Assembly (NCBI GenBank): GCA_905182985.1 | Contig: CAJJDN010000146.1 | Location: forward strand, 146,928-210,927 | Length of the DNA stretch: 64,000 nucleotides | Direction: 5' to 3' | Origin: Paramecium sonneborni | Taxonomy: Eukaryota; Ciliophora; Oligohymenophorea; Peniculida; Parameciidae | Notes under the pieces: generated by a model | Databases searched by the model: none | Seen by the model: only the letters and a program-made list of their open reading frames with translations | What the model was told of the DNA's origin: nothing | In this document: piece by piece, positions 51,815 through 63,913 of the stretch | Numbering within the stretch: position 1 is the stretch's first letter | Layout of the letters: every line of letters begins with the position of its first letter | Translations under genes and position numbers: made by a program

Positions 51815-52198
51815 AATTATTTTTAATATATTTAACAGGTATATATTTGCCTTTCTTATTAAAATTATATTAGAATAATTTATGTAAATTTAATGTACCA
51901 TCTAGATGTTATAAAATATTAATAACACATTTATACAAAATTACTCAAAATTGATTGTACTTATGCGTTGAATCAATTTAAAATACAACTGAAACGCAAA
52001 CTCTCTTTGATTAAAAAAATTTATATCATAAATTTTTAAAATGTTAAAAGGAAGGATCATCCAATTAGATTTTAAAAAGGATGATAATGATTTATTCGAT
52101 CTTGTATAAAATAAAAATGACGTTTTTTTTTTTAATTTTTATTTTATTGTCATTTATATTATTAATTTTTGATAATCGATACAACTTATTTATTAATA
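51815..52198. other. Intergenic
   Basis: AT-rich, no open frame of note. Lies between convergent gene ends. Confidence 0.5.
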
Positions 52199-53321
52199 TC
52201 AAAGATATTTTTCCAATTTTCTACTAGATGATGAATGTGACCCTAATTTTATTCTATCAATAAGTATTGGTCTTGGTGATAGAAATACTTTTGATGATAT
52301 GTCTTTAACTATTGAATTTTAATTAGATGTAAAATTTGGTTGTTCATATTCTTCTAGAATTTTAAGAATATCGGTCGATAAATCACAATAATTAATATCT
52401 ACAGTATTTAATAGTTCTCCATTGTTGTTGAAATAATGAGTGATATAATGATATTAAAAGGGATTTTCTCTTACAATTTCTGTCCATTCACCAATTTTAA
52501 GTCCATTATGATATTGACCTCCTCCTTTGATATGTGGCCTATCTCTGACTTTGATGCACCAAAATCCTTACTAAACTTTATTATTTAAAATTTGTCCTTC
52601 TTCATATATATTATAATAAAATATAATACATCAGTTCTTGAGTCTATGCTGAGTAATATATAATGAATCTCGAAAGATCTGGACGATGGGACTCGAAATC
52701 TTTATCTATATCTTTCAAATGCCAAGATGTCTCACCCATTTATAAATGTTAGGCAATACTTCCTTACTTTGAATGTTCATTTATTAATTTAAACTTTAAC
52801 GATTATTCATGTAGAATATTGAAATATTGTTTCATAATATGAGTACCTTTATTAACAGATTATTGAAATTCCTTCCAACTTTCATCTTAAAGAAGATATA
52901 AATTTCTATTTAGGTTTTCATCATTAAAACCTAGAGGATTCGAACTTAATTAATCTAATACTTATATAATATTAGCAAAACTATTTCTTATATTAGATTT
53001 GATATTTTCTACTCTATCCTCTAATTATGAAAATTATTATTGAATTATTTGAATACAAGAATTTATTTTGGTTTTCAATATAAAAGATATTTCATCTATT
53101 TTATTTGCAGTCTAATAATTTATTTTTATTTAATTGATTCTTTACAAAAATTATTCAATGCTTAAACTTTAATCAATATGTGGATGATTTTATGATTTAA
53201 TACACAATTCACATAAATATCTATTTGTGCATGATAACTTTGAAACACAAATTCTGATAATTTTTTTGGATTGATGACCTGCTATTTTACAATATCTGAA
53301 AGTCTTAAACAAGCTAGACAT
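52199..53321 (-). CDS. Zinc-finger protein with coiled coil and MORN-like end
   Basis: Starts M-S-S-L-F-K-T. Residues 10-50 are a B-box-like finger (C-x4-H, C-x5-C, C-x2-C, H-x2-H). About 200 helical residues follow. The C-terminal block has G-G-G-Q-Y-H-N-G-L-K-I-G-E-W, a MORN-type motif. Ciliates have many finger-plus-MORN proteins of this order. The join between the two parts, near 52600-52640, needs an intron that I could not place exactly, so the internal structure is provisional. Confidence 0.55.
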
Positions 53322-53546
53322 TGAATTTGAAATAATTTTAAATATTCAAAAATTTTATATTATTAGAATTAAATGAGTATACTAAATATTTTATCATAAA
53401 TTAGAACATAAAGAAGCCTTATATTCATTATTATTGATGTTTTTATTAAACTATGAATTCTATTCATAAATAATTTATTGTCAGGATAATATATAAAAAA
53501 TATGAATTAATTTGCATTTTAATAAATATAATTCATATTGCTTTTT

Positions 53547-55107
53547 ATGTCTAAACCATATAAATTTGATGATATCTCTGTTGGAAAGGATGTAGGAGAT
53601 TATATCATTTTCAAAAAACACTTAGGTATTTATAATTGTTAATTAGGAAGGGGAAAGTGTGGAGAAGTCTTTTTGGGTAAATCAAAGAAACTCGATATAA
53701 AAGTTGCTGTAAAACAATCGAAAAATAATGGAGTTTTAAGTCAAGAAAGATTAAACGAAATAATGAATGTAATCAAATTTCAATGTTTTAGAGTAGAGAA
53801 ATTTAAGTCATGCAAAAAGTTAAATCGGAGAATTTAGTTGGATTCTATGATTTTAAAGTATCTTAAAATCACATTTATTTATTTATTGAATATTGTGATG
53901 GAGGAACTTTAACAGAATTTATGAGAAAAAAGTATAAATCTTTCATTGTATAGTAAGTCCAAATATATCAGATGAATAAATTGTAGATATCTTTTAGTAA
54001 ATTGCCAAAGGTTTTTAAGCTTTGTATAAAGAGAATGTAATACATCGAGATTTAAAGCCAGATAACATTTTAATCCATTAAAATGTAATTAAGATTGCAG
54101 ATTTTGGATTTGCTCGATTTGTTGAAGGAAATCCAGAAAAAGCAGGAATGTATACATTAAAGGGGTATGAATATTATAAAGTTAATTAGAACACCCTTAT
54201 ATGTTCCTCCTTAAATATTTGATGACAAAAAATATTCAAATTAATTTGATATTTGGTCATTTGGATGTATTTTATATGAATTAGCATTTGGAAGGAATAT
54301 TCATGAATCAATATTAGATTTAGGTTAATTAAGAACTAGATTGGGGTCATTTAAGGTACTTTTATTGATTTTAAATCACTAGAATTAGAAAGTTTAGTTT
54401 CCTAAAAATAATAGAAATCCTAAGATTATTTAAATGATTAGTAGAATGCTTGAATATTATGAAGAGAATAGAATAACTTGGCCATAAATTTTTGAAAATG
54501 AGATGTTTTTAAAATCTCCAAAACAATTTCTAGAAATTGAAAATGAAGTTTAAAAGAAAGATAATAATAAATTTTAGGAAAAGTTGTAGAACTTAAAGAT
54601 TTTTACTTAATTATCAGAATAATTTGAAGAAATAAAGTAGAAATCAATAAAAATTTAGTTGTGATCATTTTTTTTTATTAAAATGGAAATGTATTCTCTT
54701 TTATTTTTGGAAGTTCTTTTTGGAAAGTTTTCGTAAATAGATATCTGAGTAAAACATTCAAAATTTTTCGATTAGCTATAAGAATGGTAAGATATGAATA
54801 TAATAAATTAAAAGGTTGTATAATTTAAAGTGATTTAATACCATAATATATAGATGACCTAAAATTTGAAGTGTAAAAATAGTTATAATTTTTATGTACT
54901 GTTACAAAACAGTGGATAGAAAAACCAAAGAATTTATCAAATAAAACAATTAATTTGGAAGAACTTAGTTTGATGAGTAATATTGAGAAATGCGATAATA
55001 CTTAATTATTATTTTTTGTCGAAAAATATGGCTTTGGTACATTTATAAATGAGATCGATTTTAATATAAAATAGATGATAAAAATAATTAAAGATGAGCT
55101 GGCTTGA
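53547..55107 (+). CDS. ULK/ATG1-like Ser/Thr protein kinase, about 471 aa
   Basis: Introns 53626-53646, 53769-53791, 53932-53957, 54165-54189, 54637-54658 and 54787-54814; a further in-frame 27-nt intron near 54358 is possible. The kinase domain is intact: L-G-R-G-K-C-G-E-V glycine loop, V-A-V-K-Q, E-Y-C-D-G-G-T-L hinge, H-R-D-L-K-P-D-N, A-D-F-G-F-A, G-T-P-L-Y-V-P-P-Q, F-D-I-W-S-F-G-C. This pattern is closest to ULK-type kinases, which are greatly expanded in Paramecium, so a role in autophagy cannot be assumed. The 180-residue C-terminal region is helical and unassigned. Two introns use AAG acceptors; splicing them keeps the kinase and the tail in one frame. Confidence 0.85.
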
Positions 55108-55131
55108 ATTAATTATATATATATATATTTA

Positions 55132-56416
55132 ATGTAAATTAATTTTTGCACTCCATAGTTCTTCTTTAATATTTCTCAAAAGTTCCCATTTGTTGTTTAT
55201 GATTTTAGAGAAAATCAAAATGGCTACTTAAAAAATAGTGTTCACTTATCAAATCTGGATGATGATATGGAGACAATATCAGATTTTTAAAAGTATCTTG
55301 AGTATCCAGAATAAATATCTGAGAGACAGAAATTAGAAAAATTGTTTAACAATAGAAAGAGGATTTATAATTTTTTTGTTTCATTTGATACTTCAGACAT
55401 GTTCAGTTTGATTTTTAAGCAAAAAGTTAAAGTTGAAGGATCATAAGTTTCAGACTAATTCTCTATTTCTGCAGATTTAGTTATTTAAATGTGGCAGGAA
55501 GTTGATAAAATGACCAAGAAAGATAATACACTTAAAAAGAAAAACCGAGCTTAGACATTAATGTTATAACCTATTAATGATGAAATTAATGAAGGTGATT
55601 CACAATAAAATTTATTTTATTTAGGAATAAAATAGCCTATAGTATCAAGTAGAAGATTTCTTGAATATCATGGTAACAATTTGTTTTTAATTTAAAGAAA
55701 CCACAATTTCAAACGGTCCAAAGATTAAATATAGATCAGTTAGTCAACCAAAGTTAGAAGGTTCAGGAAATGATTGTATATATTCTAATTCAGAGCTATT
55801 TGAAGCAACTTTGAAAGCATATGAAATATTTTTAAAAGAGAAAATTAGACAAATTTTCATAGTTTTGGACCCTATACAAATTATTTTTGCGAATTATCCT
55901 TTTTTAAATTATAGTTTAGTTCGTAATAGAGGCTTTTTAGATAAAACATTTCCTAATGAAATAATAGAAAAAAAATTATATTTAGGTAATGGTGAGCATG
56001 CTAAAGATACTGAAATGTTAATAGATATTTTAGGAATAACACATGTAGTTAATTCGACAGTTGAGATTAAGAATTATAGTAATTAATGTAATAGATATAA
56101 TATATATAAATAATAGTAAAATATTTAAAAATAGAAATTTATGATGAACCTCATGTTTGTGTGAAGTAATATTTTGATTAAGTTTATTAATTCATTGATA
56201 ATGCATTATAGGAAAATGGAAAGGTTTATTGTTTTCTTTATAAGAATTAAGGTTTTTATACATTGTGCTTAAGGTAAATCAAGATCTGCATGTTTTACTG
56301 TAATGTATTTAATGAGAAAAAATGAATGGCCATTTGAATAAGCATATGATTATGTGAGAGAATGTAGAGAAGATGTTTGTATTAATGAAGGATTTATAAA
56401 TTAATTGATTGATTGA
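55132..56416 (+). CDS. MAP-kinase-phosphatase-like protein (rhodanese-like + dual-specificity phosphatase), 400 aa
   Basis: Four exons; introns 55673-55697, 56088-56116 and 56224-56251; the exon sum is 401 codons. The N-terminal 110 residues resemble a rhodanese/CH2 domain (F-P-F-V-V-Y-D-F-R-E, G-Y-L-K-N-S-V-H-L) without an obvious catalytic Cys. A Lys/Gln-rich linker follows. The phosphatase domain has L-Y-L-G-N-G, I-T-H-V-V-N-S-T, Y-D-E-P, and the active-site loop V-F-I-H-C-A-Q-G-K-S-R-S (HCx5R). CH2-DSP order is that of classical MAP kinase phosphatases. Starts 24 bp after the kinase gene on the same strand. Two of three introns end in AAG. Confidence 0.85.
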
Positions 56417-56466
56417 TAATATGATTGATAGGAATTACTTATTTTATAAATTTATCATATAAATAT

Positions 56467-57191
56467 ATGAATTCAACCTAATAACCGACTAATATAACTC
56501 TTAATTAATAGAGATAGCATTCTAAATCAGTTTCAATTGCTGCTACTTAAAAACTTAGTTAATAATAAAAAAGAATTGAAAGATCGTATGAAGAAATTAC
56601 AGCAGAAAAATAATTATCAAATGTAGAATAACAAAGACTTAATTCAGTTTTTAATTATCTTATGACTTTTAATAATGATAAGAATAAATAGAATGAACCA
56701 GGAATAACTGCTGAAATTTTAATGAATGCATTAGAAAAAGTAGATTTTCTATTACCAATTAAAGAAGCAGAATTATTTATTTGGGAAATAGATGAGGACG
56801 GAGATAAAAAGATTAATCATTATGAATTATAAATGATGTATAAAAGGTGTATTTTTGATCCTACTTTATTAGAACCAAGGTAATTATTACTAATTTATAT
56901 AGAAATTTATTCAATATTATTTAGTTTTTTATGTATGATAAGGCTAAACATGGTAAAATTACTGTAGAAGATACTTTAGAATTATTATTTGTGCGTCATG
57001 GAAGAGGAGGTTTAGACGAAGAAATTTAAGCTATATTTGGAAGAGAAGAAAAAAATAGTGATGGAACTGAAAAAACATTAAATTTTACAGACTATTATGA
57101 AAAAACAAGAATTAGAGATTTTTAAAGAAGAAAGGAAGCAGAATAATCAAGAAAAGAAGTCAAACTTCCACCACTAGAAGATAAAAAATGA
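56467..57191 (+). CDS. EF-hand protein, 233 aa
   Basis: Two exons, intron 56880-56902. After a Gln/Ser-rich start, the region from residue 45 on is a calmodulin-like fold. One canonical EF-hand loop (D-E-D-G-D-K-K-I-N-H-Y-E) is complete; the matching second hand (K-A-K-H-G-K-I-T-V-E-D) has lost acidic residues and probably does not bind Ca2+. A Lys/Glu/Arg-rich tail closes the protein. The layout is similar to axonemal EF-hand subunits (dynein regulatory complex or docking-complex type), but this is an inference. Confidence 0.75.
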
Positions 57192-57503
57192 ATTTTTATT
57201 ATTTTTATATAAATAATATCATTATAAGTTGAGTTCTTTTTCTTATTCCAATCCTAAAGTTAATAATAATTATAAATATTCTAAAATTATATAATATTGA
57301 TGTTAAGGTTTAATACTAAGAAAAACACAGATAATTCTATTTCATCAATTTTACATTTTGAACTTCTATTTGAGATTTAAAATATATCTTGTTTAGTAAT
57401 TATTTAAAAGAAAATTGCTATTATTCATTTTTCCTAATTAATTTGTTTTAATCATGATGCTTAATAAATATAAAGGTCAGAAAAAAATTTAATTTAAATT
57501 GTT
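57192..57503. other. Intergenic
   Basis: AT-rich, nothing recognised. Confidence 0.45.
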
Positions 57504-58366
57504 ATGATAAATATTGAGTTCAAATTAACAAGAACTAGAAGATGTTATATAATTGAAAATTTAAGTCATGATGATCATATTTGTTCTAAAAAGGGTTAAA
57601 AATTATAGCAAGGAATGATTCTTAAAAAAATTAGTAATGGCAAACAATTCCTATGTGAGATTAGCTTTCAAATGATTTAATTAGATTAATAAATAATATA
57701 TAACTAGTAGAAGTATAAGAAGAAATAAAATAAGGCATTAAACTAATTTTAAATTAAGCTAACTTATTATATAAATGTCTAATAAGGGGCTGAAGTTAAG
57801 AAGAATATTAACACTATAATAATTAATATAATAAAGATTAAAGAATCATGGTCAAATATATATCAGATTAATAAAATACATATTCTCTGTATAATATTTG
57901 ATGAAATTGATAACTCAAAAATATTAGAAGATTAGTAATTCATAATGAAATTCACGAAAATATTATGATAATTATCAATTAATTCATCAATGATAAGTTC
58001 TCAAATAATCCTACTAAAATTTAGGCATTGATAAATTCAATCAAATCAATAAATAAATTTATAGAATTGGATGATCACACTCTTATTTGTCTTTTAAAAT
58101 ACATATACTATTTGATTATGTTCACAACTTGTATAGTATATCAATCAACTTTTTATGCTATTTTTTATCATTTTTATTTTTGGGCTTAAATATCATCTAT
58201 TTTTCATCATATTATTCTAATTTAAAAAAGGTATCTTAATTAAATATTAATAGGATTAATTGTAAAATGGAAAATAGATTAAGTCTAAAAAGGATTATTG
58301 AAAGAATAGGTTATAAAAAAATATGTAAAAATAATGAAAAGATTATTTTCTTAAAGAACTTAATGA
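57504..58366 (+). CDS. Uncharacterised locus, two overlapping frames
   Basis: A frame from the ATG at 57504 runs to a TGA at 57966-57968 (about 154 aa, with H-D-D-H-I-C-S-K-K near the start). A second frame overlaps it, beginning at least at N-E-I-H-E-N-I-M and running to a TGA at 58364-58366, with one hydrophobic stretch (Y-Y-L-I-M-F-T-T-C-I-V). No family is recognised. Either two exons of one gene with a missed intron, or a frameshifted relic. Confidence 0.35.
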
Positions 58367-58505
58367 AGAAATGTTGAATTAAGATAACATTACTATTTAT
58401 TATTTAAACAAATTAATTTATTAAGATTCTATTAGAGTGTATATTGAAACATTAGTATTCAGATTTAATTAATAAAATACTATAAACCTAATGATATTTA
58501 ATAGA

Positions 58506-59018
58506 TCATTCTTTAGCCAGTTCTCGAATTCCATTATCTATTAATTACTATATTTGTTCTGTCACTTAAAATATCATTATTTCATCATGGTTATTGCATA
58601 AATGTTATTTAAATTTATTAAAATTATCAAATTTATCATAACACTTTACACAAAAATAGAATTTGTACTCACAATGTTTCTGCAACAAATGAAGTAAGTA
58701 ACCTTTTCTAGTTTTGCAAATCATTGAACATTTGTTACAAACGTTTTTATTTCCCCTTATAGTCCAACTGAGTCTTCCATTTAACTCATGTAAAATACAT
58801 TGTTTGTAATCTTTTGCATATTTCTCTCTTTCTTTAAGATGATCATCCTTTCTTTCTTGAATTTCTATGTAATCACATTCATTAGAAAGAGCATGAGTAA
58901 TTAATTGATCCAACAATTGAGACATTCTTTCTACATTTCTGTTTACTGTTGTTGTCACTTTACTTAATTGTTTCCATATCTCATCAACAGGCATTAAATT
59001 ACCATTGTCTTACATCAT
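58506..59018 (-). CDS. C2H2-type zinc-finger protein, 170 aa
   Basis: Single exon. The N-terminal 80 residues are a helical region (I-W-K-Q-L-S-K-V, M-S-Q-L-L-D-Q-L). Two fingers follow: C-x2-C ... H-x4-H (N-V-C-N-K-C to L-L-Q-K-H) and C-x2-C ... H-x5-H (Y-F-C-V-K-C to L-C-N-N-H). The upstream in-frame ATG was chosen because two further codons (M-M-Q-D) extend without a stop. May bind nucleic acid. Confidence 0.75.
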
Positions 59019-59168
59019 TACTTTTTATTCTTTTAAGAAAGCTTGCTTATAATTTTATTAATAAAAAAGACAATTAAATTTGTATTATAAAATATTAAAC
59101 ATTTTAAAAATCTATTATAAATATTTTATTATTTTATTTAACTAACAAAAATCAACCTAATATAAAAA

Positions 59169-59698
59169 TCATAACCTAGAAAATTAATTTATTTTTTATT
59201 AATAAAAGTAGTAGTGATCTTAATCTATAAATAATTAAAATTCTATTCGATCTAAGAATTCTTTTTCCATGTCATTCAATTCTTACATTGTGATTCCTCC
59301 AACTTTAGCGTAATAATCATTTCCATAAATATCATCATCTTAATATTTTATTGCTAAAACAATAGCAATAATTAAAAATCTAGTTTCTTAATTTTTAAAT
59401 ACCTATGCACACTTTATTTGTTTAATAATTATTCTTAATTTAGTTCTTAAATTCTATATAGATATATTAAAGCAATTAAAAGACATTCTTTGGAGCACTT
59501 CGTATATCTAACAATTCTAATCAAATAGTTTTCTAAAGAGATGTTAGGTAATTTCTCGGAATGGAATAAAGATTTTTTTATTTAAAAAATATCAGTTTCT
59601 TAAATTAACTCTTCCAAAATATTAGAAATACTCCTGAGAAATGTGTTTTCTGTGTATCTACAATGTTCTTCTTCATAAATAAGATTAATTTCGCTCAT
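59169..59698 (-). CDS. PHO80-like (P/U-type) cyclin, 168 aa
   Basis: Two exons joined by a 23-nt intron inside S-V-H-R-F-L-I-I. Family pattern is clear: I-S-L-E-N-Y-L-I-R-I-V-R-Y-T-K-C-S, a second helix A-L-I-Y-L-Y-R-I, V-H-R-F-L-I-I-A-I-V-L-A-I-K-Y, D-D-D-I-Y-G-N-D-Y-Y-A-K-V-G-G-I, E-L-N-D-M-E-K-E-F-L. These small cyclins pair with CDKs of the PHO85/CDK5 type. Length normal for the group. Confidence 0.9.
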
Positions 59699-59894
59699 TC
59701 TTATTTTTAAACTTTAATTAAAAAAAACACGTGTATAACACTGACGTAAAATATTTTGACTTAAAAAATCAATCATAATACCGATACTTTATGAAGAGAT
59801 GATTTAAATTTATTAAAGAAATTTATTTATAAAAATAGTATTGATTAATAAAATATATTAGAATTAGTGCTAAGAATCTAAAATTTAAAGTCAT

Positions 59895-60939
59895 ATGATT
59901 TCACAAAAGTAAAATTTTTTAAGTTTACCTATTAATACATTATACATCATACTATCATATTTACCAATAAGAGATATTTATAAGAGAATAGCTAGACTGA
60001 ATAAATAGGCGAATTGTATAGTCAATCAAGAAGGTTTCAAACAATCATTATAAAGATTGTATTTTGGTAATTCAAATAAAAATATACATCTATCTTAAGC
60101 TAATTAGATAGAATTACCATTTTTTGGATTTGAAACAGATGGACGTATGAATTGAATCAATTATTTTAGATTGTCCAAATCCTGAATAATGGATTGATAT
60201 ACTATTTATGAAAACATCTAATAGTTAAATCAAACTATAAAATTGTAATTATATTAAGGGATGTCTTTCAAAAAAGAATAAAGAATTTAAAAAAAAAGTG
60301 AAAGAATTTCTTGGTCTTATAAAAAAGTATTTACCACCAAATACATATGAAAAGTAAAGATTTTATGAAGTTCAAGTGGCTTAAATTTATGAAATAAGTC
60401 ATCAATTAAGTCAGAAAGTGTTAAATATTGTAAATTAAGAAGAGAAGCAATATGCTACTGATATAATGAGTTTTTTTTGGAATAGAATACGTTTAAATTA
60501 GTAATTAATATAAAGACGTGAACTTTAATAACCATTATAATCAGATTATTAAGGCATAATTAAAGTTATAAGAATAGGAATTGAAAAAGGATATACAAAA
60601 ATGTCAAAAGTAATTCTTATTAGTACAAATAATGAGAAAGACATTTCTAACAAAGTTGTATTAAGAACTAATATGTCTGAATACAAGTTGATTGCAAAGT
60701 AATATTCAATAAAGGAATAATATAAATTCGGTTATTGCATATTTAAATAAAATTAAGGAGTTCTTGCTTTAATAGATTTAAAAGAGGAAACTCAAATAGA
60801 ATTGAAGTTCTATAATCATGAAACTTAAATAGTTTCTGAGATCCAAGTGTTTATTTTAGATTTCAAATAATCAAATGAAGGATAAATAGGATAGGCATTT
60901 TAATACATAACTGCTTCTGGATATCTATTAGTAAAATGA
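59895..60939 (+). CDS. F-box-like protein, 339 aa
   Basis: Two exons, intron 60145-60169. Residues 8-48 match an F-box: L-S-L-P-I-N-T-L-Y-I-I-L-S-Y-L-P-I-R-D-I-Y, then R-L-N-K-Q-A-N. The rest has helical and beta-like segments without a known repeat. F-box proteins recruit substrates to SCF ubiquitin ligases. Confidence 0.7.
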
Positions 60940-61010
60940 ATCTAAATTTACTAATTAATAAAGTTTAATAAATTCATCAAAATTAATTTTAATAAATATA
61001 TAATAAAGTT

Positions 61011-62382
61011 ATGAATGAGTTTAATTAAATGTTTCAATAGGCAGTGGCAATAAAATCTCATGAAATGCATTCAAAAAGAAAAGTATTTGAAAAATAGCCT
61101 TTGTTTATAAAGGCAGGTTTATATTATTTGAATGAATATATTGAATAGAGAAAATTAGATATAGAGTAAAGACTTAATTTTGCAACTGAATTAAAGGAGA
61201 ATGGAAATAAATTATTTTAATAAGGTATAAAAATAAATGTATTTACTTTTAAAGGTAAATTTGGAAATGCATCTCATGAATATGAGAAATCATTAAGTAT
61301 ATTTCTTTATATTGAGAATAAAAATGGTAATTGGAAAAATGAAGGAATAGTAGATGATGATTTAACATATAGGGATGATAATAGTGATTGGAGAATAATG
61401 GATATAAGAATAAAATTGTTGTTGAATTTATCAATTTGTTATATAAAAGAGAAATAATTTAAGGATGCAATAGCAGCATGTGATTATGTATTGAATATAT
61501 AGGATAATGCAAAGGCATATTATAGAAGGGCAAAAGTATGAATATTTAAAAAGTTAGGCTAGATTGGATAATATAAATGCAGAAGAGAGTGATTATAAAT
61601 AAGCAATAGAAGATTTAGAGAAAGCATTATAAATTGATGATGATGAGGCAATACGAAAGGATTTAACTAAAGCTAAATTAGAATTGAAAAAGATGATGAG
61701 ATCAAGTATTGAAATATCATAAAATGTAATGAAAAATATTGAAAAAACATCTTTTAAAGAAATAGAATAATCATAAAAATAATAAGAAATAGTTGATGAA
61801 GATTCATCATCAGAGGAAGAAGAATGTGAATATAGTGAAGATTGGAAAAAATATTCATTTAATACACTTTCATATGAACCAAGTTTTGAAGAAGACACAA
61901 GTATTTAAGTAGCAGAGGAAATCAATGAACTTGGGAAATTTATTGAAAGTAGAGGAGTATAGATTTTACATTTATATGAAACTCAAGGAAAACATGAAGA
62001 AGCTGAAAAGCATCGTCAATTTTTAGCTTAATTGATGGCAGCTAAAATGAAAATTGAAAGAATAAGTAAATCTAATTTTAGTAAACCAATAATAAATGAA
62101 AAAGCAACATAATTTGGTATTGATCTAAGTGATCCTATTGTTTAAGAAGAATTTTAACAATTATTCTAATAAAATATGAGAGATCTTAGAAAATGGTTAA
62201 AAGAATAGAATTGGAAAATGAGAAAGTCTAAGATTATAAAAAAGGTCAATAAATTAGCTAAAAAAGAGAAGGAAGTTAAAATGGAAGAAGAAACCGGAAC
62301 AAATTCAAAATATGATTTGTTAGTGTTAGGAATTTGTGCTTTCATTTTATTGTTAAGTTTATATTATTATATATTTGATTGA
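61011..62382 (+). CDS. TPR protein with C-terminal tail anchor, 439 aa
   Basis: Three exons; introns 61225-61254 (AAG acceptor) and 61536-61557. Residues 60-200 form TPR helices (F-A-T-E-L-K-E-N-G-N-K-L-F, L-L-N-L-S-I-C-Y-I-K, A-Y-Y-R-R-A-K), like the TPR clamp of FKBP38/AIP-type co-chaperones. No peptidyl-prolyl isomerase domain is seen. A long acidic and then basic helical region follows. The last 20 residues are hydrophobic (L-V-L-G-I-C-A-F-I-L-L-L-S-L-Y-Y-Y) and end with F-D, a tail anchor. Probable HSP90/HSP70 co-chaperone on an intracellular membrane. Confidence 0.8.
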
Positions 62383-62438
62383 ACAACTATTTAAATACAT
62401 ATCTTATAAATAATAATAAATGATAAATATATATATAA

Positions 62439-63090
62439 TCAATCTTCTTGCACAAATTCTTTAGTTCACTTTTCAAATTCTCCTAATTAATCTTAAGAGA
62501 CAGATTTTTTAGATTTTTTTAAACCAATAAGAAATCATTGTAGCAAACATCAGGTATAGCAATATCTCCTTAATTAAGTTCCATAAAAGTATCATTTATT
62601 ATTGCTTCAGATAAAGCATTTGATAACTCACTCTTTTAATCTTTTTCTACCTATTTTCTAATTTACTAAAACTATATTACTTTTATTGTTATTCATTACT
62701 ACCATCATTCCCACTAGATTCTTATATAACTTCACCTTTTTCATATTTCTCTAATGTCTCCAATCTTTTTACTGTTTCCTGCTTTCTTTAATCATATTGA
62801 AACTACAGTTACTTTTCCTCTCTAAATCATATGCTCCTTATAACCATCTACTTTTTTTTATCTGTTGTAGCATTGTAATTTGACTTGATATAAAATAAAG
62901 ATGTAATAATATTAGAAGTTCATTCTTTGATTTTTCTGTTCTATCAAATCTATCATTTACTTTTCAAAGTCTTTTGAATGATATTAATCAAGATTTGATT
63001 AATATATCTTTTGGATTCATTCTGCCTCAAAAATAATTTTGAGAATAAGAATCTTTACTGATGATAAAATCTAATATCTCGTCTTTTTTT
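62439..63090 (-). CDS. Probable coiled-coil gene, structure unresolved
   Basis: Coding-like blocks occur on the minus strand: D-E-I-L-D-F-I-I-S-K-D-S-Y, Q-M-I-D-L-I-E-Q-K-N-Q-R, E-T-V-K-R-L-E-T-L-E-K-Y-E-K-G-E and N-A-L-S-E-A-I-I-N-D-T-F. They lie in different frames and require several introns that I could not place with confidence, so both ends are approximate. Helical, acidic, no known family. Confidence 0.35.
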
Positions 63091-63674
63091 TTTAAAAGAA
63101 ATAAGATACAGATAAAATAAAAAATTTGAACTCAAAAGAATAACTAAATTTCTATCTTATTCTCTTTCTAAAAGATTTATAATTTCAAGAAAATATTTCA
63201 ATTGATTATTATTCCTAATAAAAGCCATATAAAGTACTAGATTCTCACATATGTTTGAATGAGAAAGATGTAATAATTAGACGTATTGAATAAATTGAAA
63301 TTACAGTTAATTTGAGAGGAAACATTTATTTCATAAATAAGATAGAATCCGTTCAAAATTAGAAAAATTCAAATTATATTATTCTTTCATAATGAAAGTA
63401 ATTAAATTTGAAATACAAGAATAACAGATATATTCTTTTAAATTAAATATCTAATGAAAGAATTCGTTCAGTAGTATAAGATAGGTGAAAAAAAAGTAAA
63501 GAAAATTTTTTTTGACACGATAAAATTATGTATTTAAAAAAAATGTTGCAACAAAAAACGAATGAGAAAGGATGGTCTTTTAATCTCAGAATAATATATA
63601 ATGTATATATTTATTTTTATGAATTAATATAAATTTTTTTTCGAGTTTTCGATATTTTAAATAAGCAAAAAAAA
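63091..63674. other. Intergenic
   Basis: AT-rich with several homopolymer runs. No gene seen. Confidence 0.45.
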
Positions 63675-63863
63675 TCAAAGTTGCTCAAATTCTTCAAATG
63701 AGTAATCATCCTTATTGTAGTATAAAGATTCTTTTTATAAGTCATCTTACTCTAATTTCATTATTACACTATTAAAATTTCTTTTTGGGTCTTCAGTTAG
63801 ATTACTTTTAATCTTAATCTAACCTAAAGTTTCTTTCTCATCATCATTTAAACCTTTTTACAT
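63675..63863 (-). CDS. Small acidic protein or 3' exon, 62 aa
   Basis: Open frame of 63 codons from M-Q-K-G-L-N-D-D-E-K-E to F-E-Q-L and TGA. Strongly charged. It could be the last exon of a gene whose upstream exon lies in the adjacent 50 bp. No family. Confidence 0.4.
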
Positions 63864-63913
63864 CTTTGTCTTTTTTTAAATTACTTGTATTTCTATTATT
63901 AATTAATACAAAT

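Noticed and set aside
52925..52945. GTTCGAATCC-like T-loop on the minus strand
   Set aside because: No acceptor stem or anticodon arm around it, and it lies inside the coding frame of the zinc-finger/MORN-like gene.
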